DNA from: Methanobacteriota archaeon
GTDB lineage: Archaea > Thermoplasmatota > Thermoplasmata > RBG-16-68-12
Length of the DNA stretch: 27,451 bases
Direction of reading: 5' to 3'
Assembly: GCA_005879065.1 (NCBI GenBank)
Contig: VBLU01000073.1
Coordinates: forward strand, 1-27,451
Positions 1 through 6,835 of this stretch are shown one piece after another (position 1 is the first letter of the stretch; every line of letters starts with the position of its first letter). The notes below the pieces were generated by a model. It had not been told where the DNA came from. It searched no databases and was given only the letters and a program-made list of their open reading frames with translations. A program made the translations under genes and the position numbers.

Positions 1-1
1 C

Positions 2-658
2 GTCCCGGAAGGGGCCGTCGGGCGGAAGGTCGAGGCGATCGCCGCCCAGGGAGCGGACGTCTCCCCGATCTCACGCCGGGACCTGATCGACGCCCACGAG
101 AACGAGACTTGGAGGTCGTGGCCGTCCGCCTTCATCCACCCGTTCGCACACCTGGCCACGATCGCCGGACAAGGGACGATCGGCCTGGAGATTGTCGAGG
201 ATCTCCCGGAGGTCCGGACCGTGCTCGTACCGGTGGGTGGAGGAGGGCTCGTCGCAGGGATCGGGACCGCGGTGAAAGGACTCGTGCCCCGCGCTCAGGT
301 GTTCGGGGTCCAAGCGGAAGGCGCCGCACCGCTGCCGGTGGCGTTGCAGACCCGCCAAGCCCATCGCATCGATCGGCCGCAGACGATCGCCGACGGGATC
401 GGCATCGGAATCATCCTGCCCTCCATGGCGGAGCTCCTCGGCCGGGTCCTCGACGGCGCGTTCATCGTGACGGATGCAGAGATCCGCGGCGCGATGCGAC
501 GCCTCGCCCTCGAGGCGAAGATTGTCGCCGAGCCGGCAGGGGCGGCGGCATTCGCGGCCTGGACCCGGTATCGAGATTCCCTGGCGTCCCCGGTCGTCGC
601 GGTCGTTTCCGGGGGAAATGTGGATCCTCTCGTGTTCGCCGGCGCGACGACAGGGTGA
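2..658 (+). CDS. Threonine dehydratase (PLP-dependent), 3' part only
   Basis: The 5' end lies outside the window; 218 codons are open from base 2 to the TGA at 656-658. It is a fold-type II PLP enzyme that would deaminate threonine (or serine) to 2-oxobutyrate (or pyruvate) and ammonia. Seen: FIHPF followed by IAGQGTIGLEI (around 130-200), the glycine-rich PLP-phosphate loop VPVGGGGLVAG (around 227-260), and the C-terminal VSGGNVDP (around 605-630), all characteristic of threonine dehydratase and serine racemase. The protein stops right after SGGNVDP plus a few residues, so it has no C-terminal ACT or regulatory domain. This fits the short catabolic form rather than the isoleucine-feedback form. 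The PLP lysine is upstream and unseen. Serine racemase activity cannot be excluded. Confidence 0.9.
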   Translation, partial: VPEGAVGRKVEAIAAQGADVSPISRRDLIDAHENETWRSWPSAFIHPFAHLATIAGQGTIGLEIVEDLPEVRTVLVPVGGGGLVAGIGTAVKGLVPRAQVFGVQAEGAAPLPVALQTRQAHRIDRPQTIADGIGIGIILPSMAELLGRVLDGAFIVTDAEIRGAMRRLALEAKIVAEPAGAAAFAAWTRYRDSLASPVVAVVSGGNVDPLVFAGATTG

Positions 659-710
659 AGGCCGCATTGCCCAGACGGCCGTCTCACTGCCGATTCGAGG
701 CTTCTCCGTA

Positions 711-720
711 ACGCTAAATA
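711..720 (+). promoter_or_regulatory. TATA-like box before the Asp-box protein
   Basis: The A/T-rich stretch ACGCTAAATA stands out in a GC-rich region just after the threonine dehydratase stop. Its centre is about 36 nt before the ATG at 753. This suits archaeal transcription starting about 10 nt upstream of that codon. Position and composition are the only evidence. Confidence 0.4.
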
Positions 721-752
721 CCGTCGCTTCAATTCCCGAGGAACTCGTTCGA

Positions 753-2180
753 ATGGGGTGCATCATGAATCGGATTGCGCGCTTGTTTCTGATTGGGACG
801 ATGGCTTTCGTACTGGTCGTGCTGATGCCGCTCTCCGCGCAAGCGAGTCAGGCCCTCACACGCGTCGAGCATCCGAATGTCCTCGTGACGATCGATCCGG
901 AAGCGAGTTCGCAGAACGAGGTCACGATCGCCGCGTTCCCGAGCGACCGGAACGTGCTCGTGGCGACCGCGCGCGATACGCGGCAGGCGAGCGGCTTCTC
1001 GTGGGCCGGGTACTACCGATCGACGGACGGCGGAGCCACGTGGGAGAACGCTCTCGTGCCGGGCTTCCCGGGGGACACCTCCCCCGAGGGGCTCTCATCG
1101 CCCGTGCACGATGCGGGATGGAAAATCGGGAGCGACCCCGTGATCACCACGGACCGCGAGGGCCGCGTCTACCTGGCGTGGCTCGCGTTCGGGCCGAGTA
1201 CGACGGAGTTCGCGGGTTGGGTCGTCCTCACCCGGTACTCGGACTTCGGGGCCACGTACGACTTCACATCCGTCGTGTTCGCCGGCCACGATACTCCGAG
1301 CGACAAACTCGGCGGTCCGGGGAACTCCCGCGTCACCGACAAAGAGTGGATCGCCGTCGACGACACCGGCGGGTCCTGTGACGGAAACCTGTACATGCCG
1401 TGGGCCCTCTTCGAGGGGAGCCACGGCACGAAGATCGTATTCCAGCGGTCCACGGACGGAGGCCGGACCTGGACCCCGATCCTCCCGCTCAGCCACTCCC
1501 CGAACACGCAGAACCAGGGCACCACGGTCGCGGTCGGCCCCGGAGGGGAGGTGCACGTCGCCTGGGAAGATTTCCACAAGGACCAGATCCTGTTCACCCG
1601 GTCCTTCGACTGCGGCCAGACATTCGACATGGAGCGGGGGATCGCGACGATTGTCCCGGTCCCGGAACCGCTCCCAGGTAGCGCGTACCGCCTCGACAGC
1701 TTCCCACGGATGGCCGTTAGCGAAACTACCGGCTCCGTCTTCATGACGTGGGCGGACTTCCGAACCGGAGATGCGGACGTCCTGCTCGCCCGGTCGATCG
1801 ATCGCGGCGGGAGCTGGTCTGCGCCCGCCGTCGTGAACGACGTCACGACCAATCACCAGATCTTCCCCGCGATCACGACGTTCCGCGGTCGAGTAGACAT
1901 CTCGTTCTACGACAGCCGCAACGATCCCGAGGGGAAGCTCCTGGACATCTACTATGCGCAGTCAAACGATGATGGACTCACCTTTCTCCCGAACGTGCGG
2001 GTGACCGACGCGGCGTTCGACCCCAACCTCGGAATCACGGCCGGCGGGCTCGCATTCCTCGGCGACTACAACGGCATTGCCTCGAATGCGGCGGGCGCCC
2101 ACCCAATCTGGGCGGACAACCGCAACGTGTCCGTCGGCGCGCCTCGCGATCAAGATATCTATACCACGACGGTTTCGTAA
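753..2180 (+). CDS. Secreted Asp-box (BNR repeat) sialidase-like protein
   Basis: A 475-aa exported protein probably forming a beta-propeller. The N-terminus (MNRIARLF, then a long hydrophobic run ending LSAQAS) is a signal peptide. Five Asp-box motifs (S-x-D-x-G-x-T/S-W/F) are visible: RSTDGGATW near 1017, RSTDGGRTW near 1446, RSFDCGQTF near 1602, RSIDRGGSW near 1793 and QSNDDGLTF near 1959. Spacing of roughly 50-145 residues fits blades of a sialidase-type propeller. Asp boxes are structural and occur in sialidases, other glycosidases and binding proteins. The sialidase arginine triad could not be assigned by eye, so enzymatic activity is unproven. ATG 753 has GAGGA at 738-742 with good spacing; ATG 765 is an alternative start that keeps the whole signal peptide. 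Confidence 0.85.
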   Translation: MGCIMNRIARLFLIGTMAFVLVVLMPLSAQASQALTRVEHPNVLVTIDPEASSQNEVTIAAFPSDRNVLVATARDTRQASGFSWAGYYRSTDGGATWENALVPGFPGDTSPEGLSSPVHDAGWKIGSDPVITTDREGRVYLAWLAFGPSTTEFAGWVVLTRYSDFGATYDFTSVVFAGHDTPSDKLGGPGNSRVTDKEWIAVDDTGGSCDGNLYMPWALFEGSHGTKIVFQRSTDGGRTWTPILPLSHSPNTQNQGTTVAVGPGGEVHVAWEDFHKDQILFTRSFDCGQTFDMERGIATIVPVPEPLPGSAYRLDSFPRMAVSETTGSVFMTWADFRTGDADVLLARSIDRGGSWSAPAVVNDVTTNHQIFPAITTFRGRVDISFYDSRNDPEGKLLDIYYAQSNDDGLTFLPNVRVTDAAFDPNLGITAGGLAFLGDYNGIASNAAGAHPIWADNRNVSVGAPRDQDIYTTTVS

Positions 2181-2304
2181 ACCACGCCACGAGAGACTCG
2201 GGCACGACTACGACAAAGCTACTGGAGTGCCGCGATAAAGGGAAAGGTTACGGCCCTGTGACTGGCTAATCTCACCGGATTCGAGCGGCCCGTTTTGCTC
2301 GCGC

Positions 2305-2622
2305 TCAGGGACGTTGCGATTTCGCTTTCTCGACGACCCGCACGTCTTCGATGCGCGCACTCGGATACTGCCCTTTCGAGTCCTTTTCCAGCGACTTCAC
2401 CATGTCCCACACCGTGAGCAAGGCCACGGTGGCCCCATAGAGGGCTTCCATCTCTACGCCGGTCTTGTAGGTCGCCTCCACATTCGTCGTCACGACGATC
2501 CGATCCGCTCGTACGTCGAAGGAGACATCCGCTGCCGTGATCGGAATGGGATGGCAGTGCGGCAAGACTTGCCAGACGCTCTTCATCGCATGCAGGGCGG
2601 CGACTTCCGCGGAGACGAGCAC
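2305..2622 (-). CDS. moaC: MoaC, cyclic pyranopterin monophosphate synthase, N-terminus disrupted
   Basis: MoaC converts the MoaA product to cPMP in molybdenum/tungsten cofactor synthesis. The body is clear: AEVAALHAMKSVWQ, PHCHPIPIT (active-site His), TGVEMEAL, WDMVKSLEKD (Asp and Lys) and the archaeal-type tail QYPSARIEDVRVVEK. The only in-frame start is the GTG at 2620-2622, which is really the Val of the conserved LPKGDV. Starting there removes the catalytic Lys, encoded at 2629-2631, and the frame is closed by a TAG at 2644-2646. In another frame a GTG at 2703-2705 opens VSRETPVDRD, which resembles a MoaC N-terminus but sits about 8 residues too close. So the gene looks damaged by a small deletion and frameshift, or the sequence is wrong here. 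Confidence 0.8.
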   Translation of the reverse strand: MLVSAEVAALHAMKSVWQVLPHCHPIPITAADVSFDVRADRIVVTTNVEATYKTGVEMEALYGATVALLTVWDMVKSLEKDSKGQYPSARIEDVRVVEKAKSQRP

Positions 2623-2917
2623 GTCGCCCTTCGGGAGGCCGCGCTATTTCTCTCTCGCGCCTTTGTCAACGGTTCGTCGCGGTCGACCGGCGTTTCGCGG
2701 GACACGCCACCCGCGGGCGACGCCCTTTGTCAAGTCGAAATGTCGGACGCGAGAAGCATTATGTACGCTGCCCGCGGCTCAAGCCGGCTGCGTGCGGACT
2801 GGATGCGCGCGCAGGAAGGGATGGGAAGGGTGACCGCTCGGCGGCTCGCCTCGAAACGATCCTTCTCCGCGCCACCGACCGCCATGCGACGTAACGGACG
2901 GTAGGAGACGCGAACAT

Positions 2918-3310
2918 ATGGCAAGCCTGAAAAAAATCGTGGGCCTGACCCTGGCGGTCGTCTTGGCGACCGCCCTGGTCGCCTACATGCTTCGACCGTC
3001 GGCCGCACCGACGACCTCGAGCACGACCACGACGAAGCCGCCCACGGACAGGACGTGCGGCGAGCAGACCCGCGGCATGAAGGAGCTGACCTGCGGGCTG
3101 CCGACCGGCACGACGACCGGCGGGGGCCAAGGTTCGAACGGAGACCACGACACCGACGACCACGACGACCACGGCAACCATGGTGGCGATTCGGACGACC
3201 ACGATGGAGGCCACGGCGGCCATGGGGACGGCGGCGACCATGACAGCGAAGGCCACGGCGAACACGGCGGAGCCTCCGATCGGGGTCTCGGCGACAACGA
3301 CGATTCGTGA
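2918..3310 (+). CDS. Membrane-anchored or secreted His/Asp/Gly-rich protein
   Basis: A 130-aa protein not recognised as a known family. Residues 1-25 form a hydrophobic N-terminal segment after MASLKK (signal or anchor). A Thr/Ser/Pro linker follows, then two cysteines (TCGEQ and LTCGL), then from about residue 75 a low-complexity tail dominated by His, Asp, Gly and Ser (motifs such as DDHDDHGNHGG and GGHGGHGDGG). Such tails bind divalent metals in other proteins, so an extracytoplasmic metal buffer is possible, but this is inference from composition. The ATG has AGGAG at 2903-2907 with 10 nt spacing. It sits between moaC (divergent) and moaE (convergent), which does not fix its role. Confidence 0.7.
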   Translation: MASLKKIVGLTLAVVLATALVAYMLRPSAAPTTSSTTTTKPPTDRTCGEQTRGMKELTCGLPTGTTTGGGQGSNGDHDTDDHDDHGNHGGDSDDHDGGHGGHGDGGDHDSEGHGEHGGASDRGLGDNDDS

Positions 3311-3413
3311 AGCGACCAACCTTTAGCCCTCGCGGGTGCGGTGGCGCGGGCCGGAGCGGCCCCGCCCGATCTTTCCGCTGATCGCGCGGAGGGAGGCAGG
3401 GAACCGGCTCGGG

Positions 3414-3812
3414 TCAGCGACGGCGACGAACGCGGCTGGGATGGTCGGCGATTTCGGTTTTCCAGATCGGCACGATGCGCTTGACCTCGTCCATGACCCA
3501 CGCACAGGCCGCGAAGGCTTCCGCGCGATGGACCGCGGCGCATGCGATCGCGACGGAATCCCCGCCGACCGGGACGCGGCCGAGCCGGTGGACGATGGAC
3601 AGGTCCGTGAGACCGAACTTGTCCTTGGCCCGCTCCGCGAGCGCGGTGAGGCTCTTGATCGCCATCGGACGGTACACCTCGTAATCGAGGGCTTTCACCC
3701 GTTCGTCCGAGCGGACCGTCCCGACGAACAGGACGATGGCACCCGCGTCATCCCGCCGCACACTGTCGACCACGGCCTCGAGATCGATGCGTGCCCGCCG
3801 AACCTCGATCAT
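3414..3812 (-). CDS. moaE: MoaE, molybdopterin synthase large subunit
   Basis: A 132-aa catalytic subunit that moves sulfur from the MoaD C-terminus into cPMP to make molybdopterin. Seen: AIVLFVGTVR (the family's strand plus Arg), YEVYRPMA, IVHRLGRVPVGG, HRAEAFAAC and VKRIVPIWKTE, which carries the catalytic lysines. Length matches a stand-alone MoaE of about 130-150 aa. The ATG at 3810-3812 overlaps the moaD TGA at 3809-3811 in an ATGA arrangement, so the two subunits are probably made by translational coupling. The frame is open upstream, but the ATG in the overlap is the natural start. Confidence 0.93.
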   Translation of the reverse strand: MIEVRRARIDLEAVVDSVRRDDAGAIVLFVGTVRSDERVKALDYEVYRPMAIKSLTALAERAKDKFGLTDLSIVHRLGRVPVGGDSVAIACAAVHRAEAFAACAWVMDEVKRIVPIWKTEIADHPSRVRRRR

Positions 3813-4060
3813 CGCGCGCCCCCGCTCACGGGAGGAAGGAGCGCCACCTCGTCCCCGTCCCGGAGAATCCGATCCGATGCCGCGAGGTCGTGATTCACCG
3901 CGAGGAGCATCGTGTCCCGGTGGTCCGCGAGCCGCGGGTACTTCGCCACAACCCCGTCCACGAGTTCCCGGAGGCTGAGGCCGTCCCGCGAGGACCAGGT
4001 GAAGCCCCGGGATCCGACGATCTCCCGGTACGTCGCGAACAGCCGGACCTGGATCCGCAT
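3809..4060 (-). CDS. moaD: MoaD, molybdopterin synthase sulfur carrier
   Basis: An 83-aa ubiquitin-fold protein whose C-terminal glycine is adenylated and converted to a thiocarboxylate. It starts MRIQVRLFATYREI, contains LRELVDGVVAKYP, and ends RDGDEVALLPPVSGGAR. The LLPPVSGG signature is typical, but two residues (Ala-Arg) follow the Gly-Gly that should be the free terminus. These residues are encoded in the overlap with moaE. If this is not a sequence error, a protease must trim the tail before the carrier can work. ATG 4058-4060 fits the family start; the longer open frame upstream has no family similarity. Confidence 0.92.
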   Translation of the reverse strand: MRIQVRLFATYREIVGSRGFTWSSRDGLSLRELVDGVVAKYPRLADHRDTMLLAVNHDLAASDRILRDGDEVALLPPVSGGAR

Positions 4061-4101
4061 CGAGGCGTTGCCATGGCCCCGCCGTCGTAAGGCCTTTGCC
4101 C

Positions 4102-4338
4102 TCAAGGCGGGAGGGCGCGGGCCAGGATCTCTCCTCGGCGGCGGCGGAGCTCTCCGGCGAGTCGGTCCAGGTACGCATCGAGGGCCTCCTCGAGTTTCTG
4201 CCGTGCGACCTCGGACCGGAGGGCGCCGAGGTAGCGGAACGCCTGGACCCTCCGGCCGCCCCGGTCCTCGTAATGCCAGAAATACAGGTACGGACGTCCG
4301 CGGATCTCCTTCGTCGTGACACCGCATCCGATTTGCAC
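4102..4338 (-). CDS. Small conserved-looking unknown protein
   Basis: A 78-aa protein, not recognised. The N-terminal half, with YLYFWHYEDRGGRRVQAFRYLG, resembles the short beta-hairpin segment (aromatic-rich strand, charged turn, then YLG) seen in several small archaeal proteins and at the start of some recombinases and transposases. The second half is a charged amphipathic helix (residues 40-70). The ATG lies about 24 nt from a TATA-like TTGAATAAG on the minus strand (4355-4366), which fits a leaderless transcript. It ends 41 nt before moaD and may head a moaD-moaE transcript. Confidence 0.55.
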   Translation of the reverse strand: MQIGCGVTTKEIRGRPYLYFWHYEDRGGRRVQAFRYLGALRSEVARQKLEEALDAYLDRLAGELRRRRGEILARALPP

Positions 4339-4404
4339 GAGCCCGAATCGGGTCGACCTTATTCAAGGGTGACGGTGGTGACGTTTCCTCCCGGATTTCG
4401 GAAA

Positions 4405-4417
4405 AAGGTTAAATCAC
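4405..4417 (+). promoter_or_regulatory. TATA-like element AAGGTTAAATCAC
   Basis: This A/T-rich element abuts the ATG at 4418 and lies about 26 nt before the in-frame ATG at 4439. That suggests leaderless initiation at 4439. The same 13-mer with one change recurs at 5063-5075 upstream of hflX. Confidence 0.4.
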
Positions 4418-5050
4418 ATGCGTCAGTCATTTTCGCGCATGCGCCACCGGGATCGACGGCGGGCAGGCCTGCTCCTTTTCGCCGGTTCAATCGGGTTCGC
4501 GATCGGGATGACGCTGGCGGAAGCCACGTTCCCCGGATACAACGTGGCGCACGACTTCCTCGGAGACCTGGGCGTCGGCCCGAGCGCGCTCCTCTTCAAC
4601 GCCTCGATCGTCTTCCTTGGGGCTGCCTTCCTGGCGGCGGCCGGATTCCTCGCGCGCGCGTTCCGGGTTCGGCTGCTGCCCATCGTTGTGGCCCTGTCCG
4701 GAATCGGCGCGATCGGGTTCGGCCTCGTGCCCGCCTTGGACGACAATCCGGTCCGCATGATTCACGCGGGCGTCGCGCTCTTGGCCTACGGCGGTGGCGG
4801 CCTCTCCGCGATCCTGGCGTTCCGGATCCTTCGACCGTCCCTTCGGTATGTGTCCGCGGCCCTCGGTGTGATCTCCCTCGTCGGACTCGGGTTGATGGCC
4901 ACGCAGAGCTGGCCCCTCGACCGCGGCGTGATCGAGCAGCTCTCGGTCTGGTCCATCCTCCTCTGGGGCATGACGGCGGGAGGATCTCTCTTGATCCCGT
5001 CCTCGACCTCCCGCAAGGAGGGGGTCCCGGCCGGCTCTCGCAGCGTGTAG
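4418..5050 (+). CDS. DUF998-family integral membrane protein
   Basis: A 210-aa protein with six predicted transmembrane segments, at roughly residues 17-37, 57-80, 84-103, 112-135, 140-162 and 170-190. The loop after TM1 carries YNVAHDFLGDLGVGPSALLFN, the hallmark of DUF998, whose function is unknown. Two starts are possible: ATG 4418 or ATG 4439 (MRHRDRRRAGLL). The TATA-like element at 4405-4417 favours 4439 with a leaderless mRNA. It lies upstream of hflX in the same direction, with 111 nt between them, so it need not share its transcript. Confidence 0.8.
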   Translation: MRQSFSRMRHRDRRRAGLLLFAGSIGFAIGMTLAEATFPGYNVAHDFLGDLGVGPSALLFNASIVFLGAAFLAAAGFLARAFRVRLLPIVVALSGIGAIGFGLVPALDDNPVRMIHAGVALLAYGGGGLSAILAFRILRPSLRYVSAALGVISLVGLGLMATQSWPLDRGVIEQLSVWSILLWGMTAGGSLLIPSSTSRKEGVPAGSRSV

Positions 5051-5052
5051 TC

Positions 5053-5075
5053 AACCTCGTTTAAGGTTAATTCAC
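5053..5075 (+). promoter_or_regulatory. Inverted repeat and TATA-like element upstream of hflX
   Basis: AACCT (5053-5057) and AGGTT (5064-5068) form a short inverted repeat that overlaps AAGGTTAATTCAC (5063-5075). A second TATA-like stretch, AAACCTTATG (5127-5136), sits about 30 nt before the hflX start and is the better candidate core promoter. The first element may be an operator or an alternative promoter. Confidence 0.35.
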
Positions 5076-5161
5076 CCCGCGTCTCCAGGCGGGTCCAATG
5101 GCCCCCACCCCTTCCCTTCCACTGGAAAACCTTATGCCGTGGGCGCCGCCTCGGACGGTCG

Positions 5162-6409
5162 TTGGACGTCCTCTTGGTCTCCCTGGACCCCGACGTCGCG
5201 GAGATCTCGGCCCTCGTGAGGTCCGCGGGGCACCGCATCGTCGAGACGATCATCCAACGTCGGAACCACCCGGACCCGCGCACGTTCGTCGGCCGCGGCA
5301 AGCTCGACGAGGTCCGCGAGCGGGTCGCCGCGGACGACGTCGATGTGGTCGTATTCAACGGCGAGCTCCGACCGACGATGCACTACGTGCTCGAGCGAGA
5401 CCTGCACGTGGAATGCTACGACCGCCTCCGCGTGCTCCTCGAGCTGTTCGCGCAGCGCGCCTCCAGCCGGGAAGGGAAGCTCCAGGTCGAACTGGCCCTC
5501 CTTCACTACGAGGTCCCTCTCCTTCGGGAATGGATTCACGAGGGCGACGTCGGGGAGCGACCCGGATTCATGGCAGGCGGCGAGCAACGAGTCGACGCGT
5601 ACTACGAAACCGTGAAACGGCGCATGAAGAAGATCCGAGACGAACTCGAGTCGATTCGCCGGGAACGGGAAGTCCGCCGGATCGTACGGAAGGACCGGGG
5701 CTATCATCTGGTGGCCCTCGCCGGTTATGCGAACGCAGGGAAGACCTCCTTGTGCAACGCCCTGACGGACGAACACCTGCTCGTGGAGGACCGGATGTTC
5801 TCGACCTTGGCGACGACGACAAGAAGCCTCACTGGGACGAGGAGGCGCATCCTGCTCACGGACACGATCGGGTTCGTCGATGGCGTGCCGTTCTGGTTGG
5901 TCGAGGCGTTCCATGCGACCCTCGAGGAGATCCTCCAGGCGGACCTCGTCCTCCTCCTGGTCGACGCGACCGATTCCGAACTCGAGATCCGACGGAAGGT
6001 CCGACTCGCAGCGCGCACCCTCTTCCCGAACGTCCCTTCGGATTCCGTCATCCCGGTGCTCACGAAGGCCGACGAACTCCCACCGGAGGAGGTGGCGGCT
6101 CGCGCGCGCGTCCTCGCGGATTCCGAATTCCACCGGACCCCGCTCGCGATCTCCGTGCGGACCGGACGCGGTCTCCCGGAGTTGCGAGACCTCGTGCATC
6201 AGGCCTTCGTCTATCCCCTCGAGATCCACCTCGTCCTGGTCCCCGGTGCGGAGGCGTCCGCGCACATCCATTGGTTGTACGAGCATACCGACGTCGTGTC
6301 TGCGGTCCACGGCCCCGAACGGATCGAACTCGTCGTCCGCTGTCGGATTCGGGACCGCGAAGCCGTGGAGCGTCTCGGCCGCGTCGTCCTGTCGAGGGAC
6401 GTCGGCTGA
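5162..6409 (+). CDS. hflX: GTPase HflX
   Basis: A 415-aa ribosome-associated GTPase; in bacteria HflX splits stalled or stressed ribosomes. The N-terminal HflX domain has TFVGRGKLDEV (around residue 41), DVVVFNGELRPTM, the basic SSREGKLQVELA helix and the linker coiled coil (151-175). The G domain has G1 GYANAGKT (188-195), the G2 region LATTTR (near 218), G3 DTIGFV and G4 TKAD. A short C-terminal domain follows. Length and order match archaeal HflX. The start is TTG 5162 (MDVLLVSLDPD); there is no in-frame ATG upstream, and the TATA-like stretch at 5127-5136 fits a short leader. The TGA abuts the stop of the convergent small gene (shared TGATCA, 6407-6412). Confidence 0.93.
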   Translation: MDVLLVSLDPDVAEISALVRSAGHRIVETIIQRRNHPDPRTFVGRGKLDEVRERVAADDVDVVVFNGELRPTMHYVLERDLHVECYDRLRVLLELFAQRASSREGKLQVELALLHYEVPLLREWIHEGDVGERPGFMAGGEQRVDAYYETVKRRMKKIRDELESIRREREVRRIVRKDRGYHLVALAGYANAGKTSLCNALTDEHLLVEDRMFSTLATTTRSLTGTRRRILLTDTIGFVDGVPFWLVEAFHATLEEILQADLVLLLVDATDSELEIRRKVRLAARTLFPNVPSDSVIPVLTKADELPPEEVAARARVLADSEFHRTPLAISVRTGRGLPELRDLVHQAFVYPLEIHLVLVPGAEASAHIHWLYEHTDVVSAVHGPERIELVVRCRIRDREAVERLGRVVLSRDVG

Positions 6410-6754
6410 TCAGACCTTGATCCGGAACTCACGTTTCTTCTCGAGGAACCGCCGCTCGTACGCGGACGGCAGATGGTCGTATGTGAGCTCCTCGATCCGC
6501 CGCATGTTGAGACGCTCGAACTCCCTCTCCTTCCGGATCGTGTCGACGAAATAGAACCCGCCCGCGAGGACGGCGAGGAATCCGAGGAACGCCTCCCACA
6601 CGACGTACTCGCCGACCGCGCGGTGGATCGACTTCAACCAGTCCGGGCTCTGCGTCGGGGCGAGGTATTGAGTGAGCGAGAAGACCATGCCGAGGATCCC
6701 GAGGGCGAAGAACAGGGCGCTGAGCTCGTAGCGGAGCTCGCGGAAAATACCCAT
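6410..6754 (-). CDS. Small two-helix membrane protein, unknown
   Basis: A 114-aa protein, family not recognised. Two hydrophobic helices are visible: residues about 10-30 (LSALFFALGILGMVFSL) and about 50-70 (VVWEAFLGFLAVLAGGFYFV). A charged C-terminal tail of about 45 residues (KEREFERLNMRRIEEL...) is probably cytoplasmic and helical. ATG 6752-6754 is preferred over an upstream TTG. A TATA-like AAGCTTATCC on the minus strand near 6782-6791 places transcription a few nt before the ATG. It is convergent with hflX, the stop codons being adjacent, and divergent from gcvT, with which it shares the A/T-rich promoter segment. Confidence 0.65.
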   Translation of the reverse strand: MGIFRELRYELSALFFALGILGMVFSLTQYLAPTQSPDWLKSIHRAVGEYVVWEAFLGFLAVLAGGFYFVDTIRKEREFERLNMRRIEELTYDHLPSAYERRFLEKKREFRIKV

Positions 6755-6835
6755 GATGGCCGCGGGCAACGAGGCGGGTTGGGATAAGCTTTGCCGGGAG
6801 GAAGGCTTTCATTCGTCCGCGCGTTGCCGATTCGG

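Noticed and set aside
2181..2304. Possible tRNA (GATTCGAGC resembles a T-loop)
   Set aside because: No matching acceptor, D or anticodon stems could be paired around it.
2918..3310. CRISPR-like or tandem DNA repeat in the His-rich tail
   Set aside because: The repetition is of short codons in a coding frame, without regular spacers.
5132..6310. 392-codon open frame antisense to hflX
   Set aside because: It is the mirror of a GC-rich, well-conserved gene, has no recognisable motifs and is rich in Arg, Asp and Glu as such mirror frames are.
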